Shown here piece by piece: positions 22,259-35,324 of a stretch of DNA of 64,000 nt (positions within the stretch are counted from its first letter, which is position 1; each line of letters begins with the position of its first letter). The stretch is from Erythrocercus mccallii (Eukaryota > Chordata > Aves > Passeriformes > Dicruridae). The notes under the pieces are model-generated. The model worked only from the letters and a program-made list of their open reading frames with translations. It did not search any database and had not been told where the DNA came from. The stretch is from positions 372,171 to 436,170 of the forward strand of contig VZRG01000300.1 of the NCBI GenBank assembly GCA_013397435.1, in the 5' to 3' direction. A program made the position numbers and the translations under genes.

Positions 22259-24062
22259 CTTTGAATTTAGTCAGATATACATGGAAAGGTTGCACATTAC
22301 TGGTCCTTTGTTTTAAAATAAAACTCTTTAAACAGCTCTTCAGATGAAAAGACTCAAGTTTTTTGTCCTCTTTGAGTTTGTGGCTGTTGGAAAGCTCTGG
22401 CCCTGGCTTGTGATAGTGTCAGTGTCTCATCTTGGTGTCTTGAATAGATCTGATATGAAATTTTATCAATTGCCTTACTCCTCATTTAAACAAAAACCTT
22501 TTTTGCTTCTTGACAGTGGGTAAATTGCCTCCTAAATTTCTTGACATTGCTTTTGCAGCTTCCTAGCATGGGAGTGACCAGTTTTGCTGGCTTACAGCAG
22601 TTTAGTAATTTCTAAACAACTTATTACACCTATTGAACATTTCCTTTATATTCCATGTGATACAAAACTCATGCCTAGCCCCTTCTAGTTCATATTTTTA
22701 GAAGGTGTCATAAAAAGTGGCTTGGTTTTAATTTCCACGTTTCTCCCTAAAGGAATGATGCATTTATTTACTCAAATATACTCCAGACTCAAATTCCTCT
22801 GGTTGTCTTGTTGTTTTCTCCCAGCATTTCTTTGCTCCTCTTCCCTTAGCTGCTCAGGGCAGAAGTAGGACTGTCTCCCAGGTAGATAAGATCCATGAAA
22901 TCCATCCCAGAAGTTCTCTTCCTCCAATAAATGCATCCCATGGATGTTGCATGGGCCTGAGTGTGGCTTCAGAGGGTGGGGGATTGTACAAAGTTAACGC
23001 TGCAGCACGTGGATCGATGTGAATCGAAGGGGTTTAAAGAGCAGGAAGGAAACTTCGGTTTGAAAATTGATCCTTACTTTGTTTTTCACTTGTGTTTCTT
23101 GGGCTCTGCTGAGAACTTCAGGGCTTGGAGCAGGTGTCAGGATGTAACCTGAGCAATTACATTGCTTCCTATACATTTATTACATGCTGAATTAGAATAT
23201 GGTTAATCCTGCATATTTCCCAGCTGATTCCTATTTAAAATCATGTCAAGCTCCATTTGGATGGAAACTAATTCAATTGAAAGTGCAGTTTTACTTGATG
23301 TTAAGGCTGTGTTACACTTCTGTCAAAATACAGCTTTTCTTCTATAATACATTTATTAAATACAGTGAGTCGTGCTAAGCTAAATTTCACCTAATTTTTG
23401 GTTACCTTGTCCTTCATAGAGCTGGCAGAGCTCATCAACTCACCTTATTTTTATTCCTCATTTTAAAGCGAGAAACTGTTTTTCCTGCTTTCTGAATTCC
23501 CAGCTGATTTCTCAACTTTGAAAGCCACAGTCATTGAACTGAGCTAAATAAGCAAAGTGAAAAGAAAATGTTTGTTCTTTTGTACTTGCAGACAAGGATT
23601 CTGCTTGAAAGATGGGTTGGCACTTCATCATACACTGGTTCCCAGTGCTTACCAAGTGACTTCCAGTGCTTCACTGCCTTGAGATTCTCCTCCCTTGGAA
23701 AATTTTTGCAAAATATGCATCTTAAATCATTTTTCTAATTTAAATTATTTCAAATTAGAAAGTAATTTTCAAGCTTTTATTTTTAAACTGCATGACTCTG
23801 CAGTGAGGCAGATGCACCTTTGCTTGTGAGTATTGCAGCTGTGTTTGTGAAGTCAAGAGCGCGTGTGGCGGCAGCCCCAGCCCTGCTCCATGGATATCCT
23901 TTAGCTGGATGTGGGATTGGCATCATGCTGCTGGCTGGGGATTAGTGAACACGCAGCCCAGCACTGCTGTGCCTGCTCTAGGACCTCATAGCCCAAATTT
24001 GAGTGCTCCTCTTAGATCAGCCTTTCAGTGGGATGAGGAGGCAAGGACTAGGAAGTCATTGA
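22259..24062 (+). other. HMBOX1: HMBOX1 intron 1, AT-rich unique stretch
   Basis: No exon or known repeat is seen. A 10-bp perfect inverted repeat (TTTCTAATTT at 23732-23741 and AAATTAGAAA at 23752-23761) is present. Confidence 0.55.
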
Positions 24063-24575
24063 TTTATGGAATCACAGAGTGGTTTGGGGTGGAAGGGACC
24101 TTAAAGCTCATCCTGTCCCACCCCCTGCCAACCCCTTCCACTGTCCCAGGTTGCTCCAAGCCTCGTCCAGCCTGGCCTTGAGCACTTCCAGGGGTCCAGG
24201 GGCAGCCACAGCTTCTCTGGGCGCCCTGTGCCAGCACCTCCCCACCCTCCCAGAGAACCATTCCTTCCCAATATCCCATCTCTCCCTGCCCTCTGGCAGT
24301 GGGAAGCCATTCCCCCTTTCCCTGTCCCTCCAGGCCCTTGTCCCAAGTTTCTCTCCTGCTTTCTTGGAGCTGCTTTATGCTCTGGAAGAAGCTCTGAGGT
24401 CTCCCTCGATCCTTCTCCAGATGAACACCCCTAACTCTCCCAGCCTGGCTCCAGAGCAGAGCAGCTCCAGCCCTGTCCAACTTGGCCTGGAACACTTCAG
24501 GAATGGGGAATCCATAACCTCACTGGGCAATCTGAGCCAGGGCCTCAACACCCTCACAGAGAGAGGTGAATGCTG
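24063..24575 (-). mobile_element. Two adjoining antisense CR1 fragments
   Basis: From 24063 an antisense CR1 runs from GGGGTGGAAGGGACCTTAAA through CAGGGGTCCAGGGGCAGCCA to about 24475. A second antisense body section then begins at CCAACTTGGCCTGGAACACT and repeats the GGCCTCAACACCCTCACAGA part. The repeated internal segment shows that two copies abut, or that one is rearranged. Confidence 0.85.
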
Positions 24576-25092
24576 TCCTGGAGCTGCAGAGAGGAAATAT
24601 CCCCTGCTGGACACTCAAACTCTGGGTATTGCCCGGCTTTGAGTATTCCAGGGATTTTTCCTTGAGGGGAAAGACCCTACAACTGAGAATGTATTCATGG
24701 CATGTCCGACTTCAAAAATACCTGAAGTAAAGTGCTAAGAGTGAGCTCTTAACGTAATGTTTGTGTGAAGGCCTTTAGTTGTTTCAATGACAGGATTTGG
24801 TTTGACTTCTTTGTTGTTCCTGCTCCAAAGTTTTTAAGAAGAGTCTCTGGAAGACTGGTGAGAAGGAGCCTCCTAATTTTTCCTGCTGCAGGATCCACAT
24901 CCATGGCCAGTGCTCACTGACTGACAGGGCTCTACCGGCTATTTTGAGCTCTTTATCTTTGTAGATAATGCTTGTCCTGGCATCATTCGTTGCACTCCTT
25001 TAACTTTTAAAGGCTCTAAATGCGAGTTAAACATAGACCATCTACTTCTAAATCCTTCTTTTGTGCTCATGTGAGACATTAGAGACAGCAGC

Positions 25093-25205
25093 AGTATGGA
25101 ATCATGGAATGACTAAAGCTCATCCCATTCCACTCCCTGCCGTGGGCAGGGACACCTTCCAACCTGTCCTTGGACACTTCCAGGGATGGGGCAGCTTCTC
25201 TGGTC
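25093..25205 (-). mobile_element. Short CR1 3' fragment
   Basis: GGAATCATGGAATGACTAAA, GCTCATCCCATTCCACTCCC, GGGCAGGGACACCTTCCAAC and ACACTTCCAGGGATGGGGCA follow the antisense CR1 tail order. About 110 bases, with small internal deletions. Confidence 0.85.
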
Positions 25206-26526
25206 ATGTCCTTTTCCTGACAAAACAGTGGGACTTTGGCAAGAGGCAGAACTGTAAAGGTTAAATTTGGAATTACTGTGTAGAAGAATAATTTCTTACT
25301 CAGAAATGGTTTAACTCTGCTGAAGGCAAGGCAGGCAAGTCTCCCTGCAGTCTCTTGAGCAGGAGCTCTGCTTGCAAAAAGAGCATCCTCGACAGATGCA
25401 GCTTCTGTGCAGTAGTTAAAAATAAATTGTGAGCAGTTCAACAAGAAAAAAAAGGTTGGGAAACAAATCTGGGTATCAGTTTATGACAACTCTGGTTTTC
25501 TGAGTGCATTGGGGAGTGAATTTTTAAGATCTCGAGGCAGGAAATGTCTGTACAGAGCCGTAAGAGCAGCTTCTGCTTTCTTTTTGGGATATTAACTTTT
25601 CCTGTTCTGTAGGTGTGGGCTCTTTGCTCTCCTGAAGGGAGCTAAGCTCCATCTGCTTTTTAAAAATGGGGAAAATGCTGTTTGCTACGCACAGGGATTT
25701 GAGGTAGGGTTTTTTGGTGGTTTGTCCAGCAAGGGTATTTTAGGTCAGCATAATAATTTAATATTTGTAAAGTTGGGGGTGGGGGGGTGGATTTCAGTGT
25801 TGAACAAAAAATGTGCCTTTAGTATGATTTGAGTTTTATCATCTGAAAATGTTGTCATTTCCTAGTGCATATTTTGCTTTATTTATCAATTAGTGATAAC
25901 TGAATAGATCATAAATACATAGATTTTGATAAAACTCCTTCACTAAAACACAGAGTATTTGTTTTCATTCCTTCCCCCTTAGCTTGAAGTCAAAAGCATA
26001 AAGCTGCTTAGGATCAATAGCTTCCTGGTTTTCTTAGGAACAGAATTCTTTTTCCTTCACTGTTTTTTTGTCCCACATGTGTGTTGGAGATACCATTTAA
26101 GCTCTGATCCTGAAAATGCTGAAGTATGCTGGTAATCCTGCTAAATCCACTTTGAATCTCCCAAGTGGAAAGGCTCACGCAGTCAGGGCTGGGCATTCTC
26201 TAACCAAGAACTTTCCAGCATGGTAACTTTAGATGGGGAAGCTGCAGCACTATTTAATCTTTAAAGTACTGTAATACTTTAAAATGTATTGTAATTGGAT
26301 CAAAGTGACCAGGATACAGTTATTGGCTTTGTGCTGTTGCGTTAAAATGTTTGCTTTAAAAAAAAAACCTTCTTGGTACTCCAGACAGTCGTGTTTTTGT
26401 GTATGCCAATAAAATAGGTAAAAGCATTCAGTGGTTATTCTTTGTTTTTGAGAGCTGTTATTTGCATAAAATGTTGTGTGAGCAGAGCATTGTTTGAATT
26501 CTTAGTAGATTCGTGTGCTTGAAAAT

Positions 26527-26702
26527 TTATAGAATTCCAGAGGGTTTGGGTTGGAAGGGACCTTAAAACTCATCCCATTCCAACCTCCCTACCATGGGTA
26601 GGGACACCTTCCACTATCCCAGGTTCTTCCAAGCCCTGTCCAGCCTGGCCTTGGACACTTCCACGGATCCAGGGGCAGCCACAGCTGCTCTGGGAAATCC
26701 AG
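26527..26702 (-). mobile_element. CR1 LINE 3' fragment
   Basis: Antisense tail ATAGAATTCCAGAGGGTTTG, then GGTTGGAAGGGACCTTAAAA and CCACGGATCCAGGGGCAGCC. Truncated after the CTGCTCTGGG segment. Confidence 0.9.
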
Positions 26703-27027
26703 TTCCAACCCTCATGGGAGCTCTTGGACTTCAGTCTGTGTCATCCTATTATCCTTTGTGCTCTCACCTCCTTCCAGTTTCTCCAGCATTTCCTTCCTTG
26801 TTGTACCTTAAAGCTGAAGCTTCAGGAGAGAAGGTAGAACCAAGAAGAATTGATATTTTAAAGGGTTTGGACAGTATCAGAATGACTGGAAAATTCAGGT
26901 GAAGAGTCTGAGGGTGAAGGAAATGAGACAAAAATTATGGTAGCTGTACAAATCAAAAATACTTTTTGTAGGAAAGACCAGAGCAAGCCAGGGAGGACTG
27001 GGAGGAAAATCCAGCTTTCCCGAGATG

Positions 27028-27192
27028 AATACAATCATACGGAATGGTTTGGCTTGGAGGGACCTTAAAGCTTGTCCAGTTCCACTCCCTGCCATAAGCA
27101 GGACCACCTCCCAGAATCCCAGGTTGCTCCAAGCCCTGTCCAGCCTGGCCTTGGACACTGCCAGGGATGGAGCAGTTCTGGGTAACCTTTGC
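27028..27192 (-). mobile_element. CR1 LINE 3' fragment
   Basis: Antisense order GGCTTGGAGGGACCTTAAAG, CAGGTTGCTCCAAGCCCTGT, CCTTGGACACTGCCAGGGAT. Truncated shortly after. Confidence 0.88.
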
Positions 27193-30100
27193 ACTGCCTT
27201 CAGCAAAGGCAGTTTTCCTGGAGTGAAGGAGCTGCTGCACTTTGTTAATCCCTGCCTTGCTCCTGTGATCAATGCAGGAAAACAGCCTGCTGTGAAAATT
27301 TACCACCATAGATCAATAACCCCTGGCTACCCAACTGTATTAAAGGGAATTGATGGGCTGAGGGATCTTGTAAACACTTGTTTGTCCCATCAGCATGTTT
27401 GTGTGTTTGGTGATGGGCAGGATGTCTCCAGAGCCCTGGCGGGGGGGATGTGGCTCTGGTTGTACTCGGGATTACCACAGAATTGCCTCCGTTTGTCTTT
27501 TAAACCACTTCGGCTGTCCCAAGATGTTTAGACATCAGCAAAGGAAATGTTAGGGCTGATATGGGATTTTATAAATTTTTAAATAAGAACACAAAAGCTT
27601 TATTTCTGCTGGCTGAATTGAGATTTAGAGAAATACCCAGCTAACTTCGGCCCCTAGATGACATTTTAAGGGATAAACGATCAATGTTATGCAAATGAGT
27701 GAATTGATCAAAACTGGTGATTTAAATCACTTTGATTTACATCAGCAAGAGGGAAGCTTTGATTTAAATCATTGATTTTAATCTTGTTTTGGGATTGTAC
27801 TTTCATTATTTTCCTAAAGATAGGTTGATTTTCATTGGCTGGTAACTATTTGAAGCATGTTTATTTGCAAACAGGTACAGCTCTTAAGTTAATTCCTTCA
27901 TTTCTTTCTTTGGGCAGGAGCAGGAATGCTTAGCTGGTAGGGAAAGTGGGGTAGGAATATGACCTGAAGCAGGTACATAATTCAGCAAATCCTCATTTAA
28001 ATTCTGTAAAGTTTACATTTATAAATGAACACATTATTCCTTATATCTGCCAAAGAGGGCAAAAGTGCTTTAGTACTTGACTCTCCTTCCCAGTGCTTCT
28101 GCTGTAGTTTTCACCAGCCAGGACTGGGATTTATTTCCCTTTTTCTCTTGCCTCCCAAAACACAGCAATAGCTAATGCTGCTAAATATTTTCCATGTCAT
28201 TTTAAATAACATTGTACTGAGTTCATATTTTGGAGTAGTTGATCAAAATTGTAATGTAACTTTAAAAAAAAATAAATACAATTCAACCCCTTTTTTTTAC
28301 ATCTTGTCTTGTAACTTCTAATATGAATTACAATTTAACTTATTAATATGAATTAGAAAAAAAGTTTCTGAAAATAGTTTCCTAGTATTTTTTGATGGTG
28401 AATGTAATCCTGGTTTGGTAGTCAAGGTGGAAAATGCACTAAGCTATAGAATACATATTGGATTTCTTATTTCTTCTCTGAAGGACTTGAGCAGCAAATT
28501 TTTTTAATTTGAGCGTGGAGTGTGTCTTGCAGACGAGTTCAAGTGGTTTGGTCACTGTTTAAATTCCCCAAGCGAACAAGGCAGGCAGACGCTGCTCTGT
28601 GTTCTTATGATTAAAACCAAAACTCTTTCACTCTTGTATTTTTTTGTTCCTGGGCCACAAGATTTACTGCAGCTTAAGAGCTGCAGTGGAGATGTAATAC
28701 GCACAGAGAAGAGATTCTGGTCGGTTTAGATTTTCTATTACACTTTGTTAACTTTGATGGGATGATGATAGCTTTGTATCATCTCTAAAGAGCACCTTAA
28801 ATCCTTTGGTAATTAACTCTTTGCTTATTACTCTGCATCCTCAGCACTGTGTAAATATTTATGTTTAGGAAAAAAAGGCAACAGTTTGAGGTGTTGAGCT
28901 GATCATTCCCGTCTTCAACAATATTAAACCAGTGGTGCTGCTTGGAGTGAAATGCCTCTGCTGAAAGTTGTCAGCATTGGGTTAAAGATGCTGCAGGGCC
29001 TTCCTTTCCCCTGCCCAGAAAATTAGAATTAATTCTTTTAATTGTACTCTTTGACTTTTGTACCACTTTAAAATAAACGCCCTCCCCATGCTGATGAACC
29101 AGCACTCCCTTGCTGAGTGTGCTGCACTGTAAATCAGGGCAAAAGTGAGGTCCCAGCGTTTTGTCACTCTCAGTTTCACTTGAGTTCTGTATTGTCAGGT
29201 CATTCATTTGCTGCTGTTTGTGTTCTTTGGTGATGGGGTGATAAATAGCTGTCCCTGCCATCACTCAAGTGGCTGCTGCTGGAAGTGACAAAGTGATGCA
29301 GGAACCAGGCTGTTGCAGATGTTAAGCTCTGCTTAATAAGTTAGAAAACACTTAACTTTTTTTCTGATGAGGACAAAAAGCCTCTATAAGAATGCAAAAC
29401 ACTGTTGCTGCTCAGATGTAAAACTGGAAGGAGGAAGTTAATGGTCCATGTGACCTTACACCTTTGGGTGCTTCTGTCCCACATACTAGATTAGATTTTT
29501 AATTCTGAATAAAAAAATTCCACCCATATCTGACTACAAATCATATGCTGGTGGCTGATGCAACTTACTCAGATGGTTTATATATTGGAATGTCCATTTG
29601 CAATAAAAACAAGTTGAGATGGAGTAGAAATGTCAAATGGTAAAGGGAAATTAAGTGGGAAGAGCTGTTTCCCCATAGTCTTAACCCAGAGAGTGGTAGA
29701 TGTAAAATGGTGTGGAAGGATATCCTTCAGGATATATGGCAGCCTGGATAAAAAATGAGGATTTCTTGTCCATTGCTGTGAAACATTTGATTCTTGGTGG
29801 TGTTTTGTGTCTGGTCCCTCAAAGATGTGGATGTGGGAGCTGCACTCTTTGATCCTTGCTCATCAGCCCCTGTAGATCGAGCTCCTGGCCAGCTGGAGCA
29901 CACACTTCCTCTAGCTCAGCTGGACAAGCAAACCAAAACGGGATGGGAATGTGGGGCAGGAACAGGACTGGAAACAAGATGTTGTGAAGTTCATGCAGAA
30001 GCTGAGAATGTGGCAGTAAAAGGATGGAGAGATGAATTCTGAGAGGATTCCTACTGTGGAAGGAAAGAGTAGGGACCTTTAAAATGAACCTTTCAATAAC

Positions 30101-31095
30101 CCACTCCACTTGCCAAGAGCTGTGCAAACCCAACGTGGAAGTTTCTTGTGGGGAAACGAGGAATATGATGTTTTCTCATCTTCTGTGCGGAGTACAAGAA
30201 AGAGTCAACCTTATTTTCAGCAAGAAAAGGATATTAGGAAAATAATTTCTGTCCTGGACTTCTGAAATAGCTCACTTGAGGAGTCTTAATATTCTGGTTG
30301 CTGTTCCCTGAGTTGCCGTAAGCTCTTCCTGCCAGTAACTTCATCTCAATGCAGCAACAGTTATCTGTAAAGTCTAAGTGATCCTGCAATAAAAGGGCCT
30401 TCTTAATCAGAGATGGTAACGTCTGAGACAGTCAGTGCTTTCAGCATTGGCATCCTGTTCTGCTCAGGCAATCCCACGTAGGAGGAAGACAGACACAAAA
30501 AGTGATTTGGCTGTAATGCAGCAAAACAAATTCTGGCCAAATTGTGGACTTGGAGTTAATGGGTACACAGTGTTACTCTGCAAGTCTGCAGCACTGCCTG
30601 GAAATCAGGGGCAGTTTTGTAGCCTGTTAACTACTTAGGACTGTTTTGTTATTTCAAGTTTGCCTTCAGCCAGTGAAAAATGGGGCACTTTCACGTCTGA
30701 TATTTCAAAAATAAAAACGTTTTAAGAATATTAAGGGCAAGCCTTACTCCATTGCTTTAGAGTGGGTGCTGAGGCTGTGATCTCATCCATTTATATGCAT
30801 GTGTGTGTCATCCCCCCTTCTCCCCCAGCCAACTGGATGTTGACTTATGGTGTCAGTTTTCTCCTTGTGGATATGGAGCGAACCTTTCCCGCCGTTCCAT
30901 GTTTTACAGTGCATCCACGCTCCGGAACGGCTGCACATAAATTGTGCCCGGGCCATTTAAGAACATCGGATCCTGCAGGGTCAGACTGGCAGACGAGCCC
31001 AGGAACCAGTCTGTGATAGCAGTAAAAACACTCCTTGCAGAAAGTCAGCCTTCATCTGGCAGCTGAAGAAGTGGCAGAAACCACACCCAAGGCTT
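27193..31095 (+). other. HMBOX1: HMBOX1 intron 1, mostly unique
   Basis: It contains a pair of GATTTAAATC palindromes near 27719-27770 and a CpG-retaining patch at 30876-30972. Otherwise no exon, RNA gene or repeat family was recognised. Confidence 0.55.
27715..27785. repeat. Paired GATTTAAATC palindromes, possible ancient repeat
   Basis: GATTTAAATC occurs at 27719-27728 and again at 27761-27770, each followed by related TTGATTTA/TTGATTTTA text. The pattern resembles ATTTAAAT-rich ancient amniote repeats, but I cannot name the family. Confidence 0.45.
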
Positions 31096-31470
31096 CGGCT
31101 TTTGGGGTTGTTCAACCTGGAGAAAAGGAGGCTCAGGGGGAACCTCCTGGCTCTGCACAACTCCCTGACAGGAGGGGGAAGCCAGGAGTGAGTTGGGCTC
31201 TGCTCCCAGGGAACACGGACAGGAGAGGAAACAGCCTCAAGCTGCACCAGGGGAGGGTCAGGCTGGACATCAGGAGGAATTTCTCCATGGAAAGGATTGT
31301 CAGGCATTGGAACTGTCCAGGGGAAGCTTGGAGACCCCATCCCTGCAGGTGTCCAAGGAAGGCCTAGATGTGGCACTCAGTGCTCTGAGCTGGTGACAAG
31401 GTTGTGATGGATCACAGCTTGTATGTGATGATCTTGGAGGTCTTTTCCAATCCAAATGATTTTGTGATTT
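31096..31470 (+). mobile_element. CR1 LINE 3' segment
   Basis: Sense orientation: GGGGTTGTTCAACCTGGAGA, AAAGGAGGCTCAGGGGGAAC, GGCTGGACATCAGGAGGAAT, and the tail AGGTCTTTTCCAATCCAAAT. About 370 bases including the part just after the reverse-transcriptase reading frame. Confidence 0.9.
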
Positions 31471-32222
31471 ATATATTAACTGGCAAAATTTGGGCCATCA
31501 GGTATCATTTCTCCGCCCCTGCCCAGATCTCTCCTACCATTTTTTCTGATAATTCTTGACGCTCATTCTGGAGCTCTTCTGCTGTGAGCTCTTCTCAACA
31601 AGGGCACTTGCTGGTTCTTGCCTGATCAGTCTCAGTCACAGGTAGAAGTGGCTCCAAACTAATTTTTACAGGTTAAGAGAGTTTTTAGACCAATCCTGTT
31701 TGGTTTTTTGCCAAGACCTTTATATTCCAAAGTATTAAGGCTGAGTAGTCTTTTGATATTAGCCGCTGCTTGTTATTTACAGCATCAAATATATCAAATA
31801 AATTCTTATTAAGTCAGGGTTTGGCAAAGTGAAGGACACAGGAAGGTATGTGATGTATTTATTTACTTTATATCTCTCAGCTTTTATTTTTTCACTTCAG
31901 ATCATTTGACTCCAGGAGCTGGAACTGAAATAAGAGCAAATGTGAACTGTGTGAGGACAGTGGGAGAAGGGCTAAGATGTTTTCACTTTCTGCTTTGGAT
32001 TCTAAAAAAAGAGACTTGTCAGAGTTACCCCACTTCTCCTTTCTCAAATCTTGAAATGGTTCTATTGGTGCAAGTATTTGGTGAGAACTGCAGGGCACCA
32101 ACCAGCACTGTGTAATTATTAACCCTTTCCAGTGAACCAGGTATTTCACTATTTCTATCACCCCTCTCCTGCAGAGCTCATTATGTGTAATCTAGTGCCA
32201 GCAAGAGGGGAAAAGTAAAAAC
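31471..32222 (+). other. HMBOX1: HMBOX1 intron 1, no recognised element
   Basis: AT-rich sequence between two sense CR1 fragments. I see no exon or named repeat in it. Confidence 0.5.
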
Positions 32223-32378
32223 AGGTTGCTCCATCCCTGGCAGGGTCCAAGGCCAGCTTGGATGGGGCTTGGAGCAACCTGGGATAGTGGAAGGTGCCCC
32301 TGCCCATGGCAGGAGGGTGGAATGGGATGAGCTTTAAGGTCTCTTCCAGCCCAAACCATCCCAGGATTCTGTGATAAT
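32223..32378 (+). mobile_element. CR1 LINE 3' fragment
   Basis: Sense CR1 tail: GGGGCTTGGAGCAACCTGGG, ATAGTGGAAGGTGCCCCTGC, GATGAGCTTTAAGGTCTCTT, then CCAGGATTCTGTGATAATCA. Strongly 5'-truncated. Confidence 0.9.
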
Positions 32379-35320
32379 CAGATTTTTTTTTCAAATACAA
32401 AATCAGTCTAGGAAGATCCATGTATTTTGACTATGAGATGAGAAATCATAGCCAGTGACTTTCGTGCTGTTCTGTTCTCTAGAGGAACTTGCAGCAGTCC
32501 TGCTGCTGTAACTTTGGAATGTCTTCCAGGAGTTGTTTAAATTCTAGGACTGACCTCAGGCATGGGAATTTGGCTGTGCTTTCAGTGGTAAGTCATGTTT
32601 CAGCAGGGGTTAAACTGGCTTAACAAATTGTCTCCTTGGGTGGATGGTGACAGAGATTTATATAAGAGATAAGTGTGCCAGTGTGCCACTGCATTATCTT
32701 TACTGGGTGTAAAGAATCATAAAGAACTAAGTAATAAATGAAGTTGAAAGTACCCCTTTATATAAGTCAGTGTTTGGGATAATACTCTTAGAACTAACTA
32801 AAAAGATAAAAATTCATCCTCCCGTCTCCTGTGCTTGGCAGCAGAATTGTTGGTCAGCAGGAATGTGCAGAACTTTGTGAAAAATTGTTTTCTAGATAAT
32901 TGCCTGTTGCAGACTGTCTAGAGGAACTCACATTTTATTTCTGGCATATTGCATTAAACAGTAGCTTTTACATTTTAGGCCTGATGTGTTGATTTATATA
33001 TCTTCCAGTACTCTGGTGGACATCCAATTTCCAAACTTGGATACCTTTCTTGTGTAACTGGAGTCACAATTTTTAGTTTTCAGACAGGAGGAGTGACTTT
33101 CCGAGTCAGTACCTGTCCAGCTTAGAAAAAAACCGTAAGGTGATGATGGGGATGGGTCTAAAAGCTTGCACAGGAAAGGCTTTACACTCATTCCCACCTG
33201 GATTTTGGGGTGTCGACCTTTGAATGGCTTGGCTGTCCTTTTGATCAATATCCATGCACTTGAAGAAGGCCTGGAAACTTATCTAAAAGTTCAGAATCAA
33301 AGTAGAGGTCATGTTTGAATTAAAAATACTGGACGTTTTCTTTCGTTGCCCTTAAAACTGGAAGCTTGTTAACAGCAGCTCATGGTTTTGTCACTGATCC
33401 ACAGGAGATACTGCCCAGATACTTTTGAATTTTATAGTGTTGCAGGGGAAAAATGCAGTTCCTTGATGGTACAACCATGATTCTTGAAATATATTTTGGG
33501 GGGATGCTGCTGCCTCATCTTGGTACCCCAGCAGCTGGAAATCGAGGGGTGGAAGCATTCACACCACAAAAAGATCTTGCCTCTATTTTTAATTGACAGT
33601 TGTTGTAACTTTAATTAGTATTTGAATGACGTGTGTAAATCTGGTTTGTCTTCAACTGGTGCTTCTCTTGTTTTAGAGCGTGACTGAATGGGATGAGATT
33701 AATGGACTCTTCCATTCATTTGGGTTTAAAATAAAATGTGTACATAAAAATACGTACAAAATCTATAAATACAAACCTCCCTCTGGGAGTCTGAGTGGCC
33801 AAATACAAAGAATCTTCCCAGATCTTTGAAACCCAGGGTGAGGTGTGGAGATGGAAAAACCTGTTTGGAAATGATGGAAGACAGGGCTGGAATAATTCCT
33901 TGGATGGTTTCTGGTTATCTCCTTACAACACTGGGATGCAGCTTTGAGGAGTCAGCCTTGCTCTGAGAGGATCTCTTTGAACCTCTGAGCTGGTACCTGG
34001 CCCCTTTGAACAGGACCAGATGGATACCTTACAGTTCTTTGGCTGTAGGAAAGGGTGGAGAGCTCCTCTTAGGAAAACAGCTCCCAGAAAATGCTGCTGC
34101 AGAGGGGGTTTAGGAAATAAGCTGTATCGTGGCTAGAAAGCTTTTGGATTAGAGAGAAGTTTGGGGGGTTACAGAGTTTTTTCCTGTGGATTGTCATTCC
34201 AGCAGGTAACAGAGGTTGAGTTGAGAAAGGTTTGGACAAACCCTGATGTCAGTGGCCCACTGGTGTTGCAGAACAGCTCAGTGCTTTGGAATATACAAAA
34301 TAGCTGAATGTGGGGGATAAATTAGTGGCTTTTAGATATTATTTTGGCCACTTTGCTGCTGCTTCCTCCAGCACCAGCCTGGACCTTGTCCTTAATCTAA
34401 GCTCAAATGTTTGGTTCATAAACCAGCTGTAGTAGACAATGCATTTTCTGCTTATTTCTGGAAGTGCAAAAACTCCAAAATCAATCAGCTTTGAGAATAA
34501 ATTGATGGCAGGTTTGCCTGTGTTGAGTACAGATGATTTGTTTCTAATTCTTCCCATCCCTTTACCTTCTGACTGGCTCAAAGTTAGTAGGTTTCCTGCG
34601 GACACTGACTGCATCCACTTGCATTATATATGGAAAAAAAATAAAGTTTTCAGAGAAGTTAGCAAGTGAAAATGGAGAATGTAATGGCAGCCAGAACTGT
34701 AGCCTTAGCTGCCAGTGACAGCTATAATTATATATGGGGCACATACATTCTAGCAGATCCTTCCATTAAACCACCTTAGTTTAAGCACAGACCAAATTTA
34801 GGATCTGAGCTTGGTGACCATGGTACTCACTAAATCTCTAATTCCATCTTCTGCCATTTACTGTCTTTCTCAAATGCTCAGTGAGACTTTTTTTTTTCCT
34901 AGTTGTTCTATGGAACAGCTTTGATTTTTCTCACTTTGTGGTTATTTTAAGCTTCAGAAAACAATAAGAATGTACTTTTTTTTCCCCCTCTTTCCTCTGT
35001 GCTTTTATGAAAGCAGAATCTGTGTAGATAAAGCACAGTTGATCTGGTAGGGATTACTGTTTCTCAGTTATTCTTTTGCTCTTGCATATCATGCCTTTAT
35101 GTAGAAGAATATTTAAAGGTGCCGTGTAGAACAGTGAGATGAAAGATTCTTTGTGCATTGAAGAATTCTGGTGTCACAGGAGTCCACCTGTTCTCCCCTA
35201 ACTTTTTTTTTTTTTCAAACTGAAGTTTATTTAAAGTGATTTTTAGTGCTTAGAAAAGCTGCTGGCTTTTGACAGCCTTCAAGATTGAAAGGCTGTCCCC
35301 ACAGGTGGTGGCAGCAGCAC
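32379..35320 (+). other. HMBOX1: HMBOX1 intron 1, unique AT-rich sequence
   Basis: No exon, RNA gene or named repeat was recognised between the CR1 copy and the MIR-like relic. Confidence 0.5.
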
Positions 35321-35324
35321 TGTG

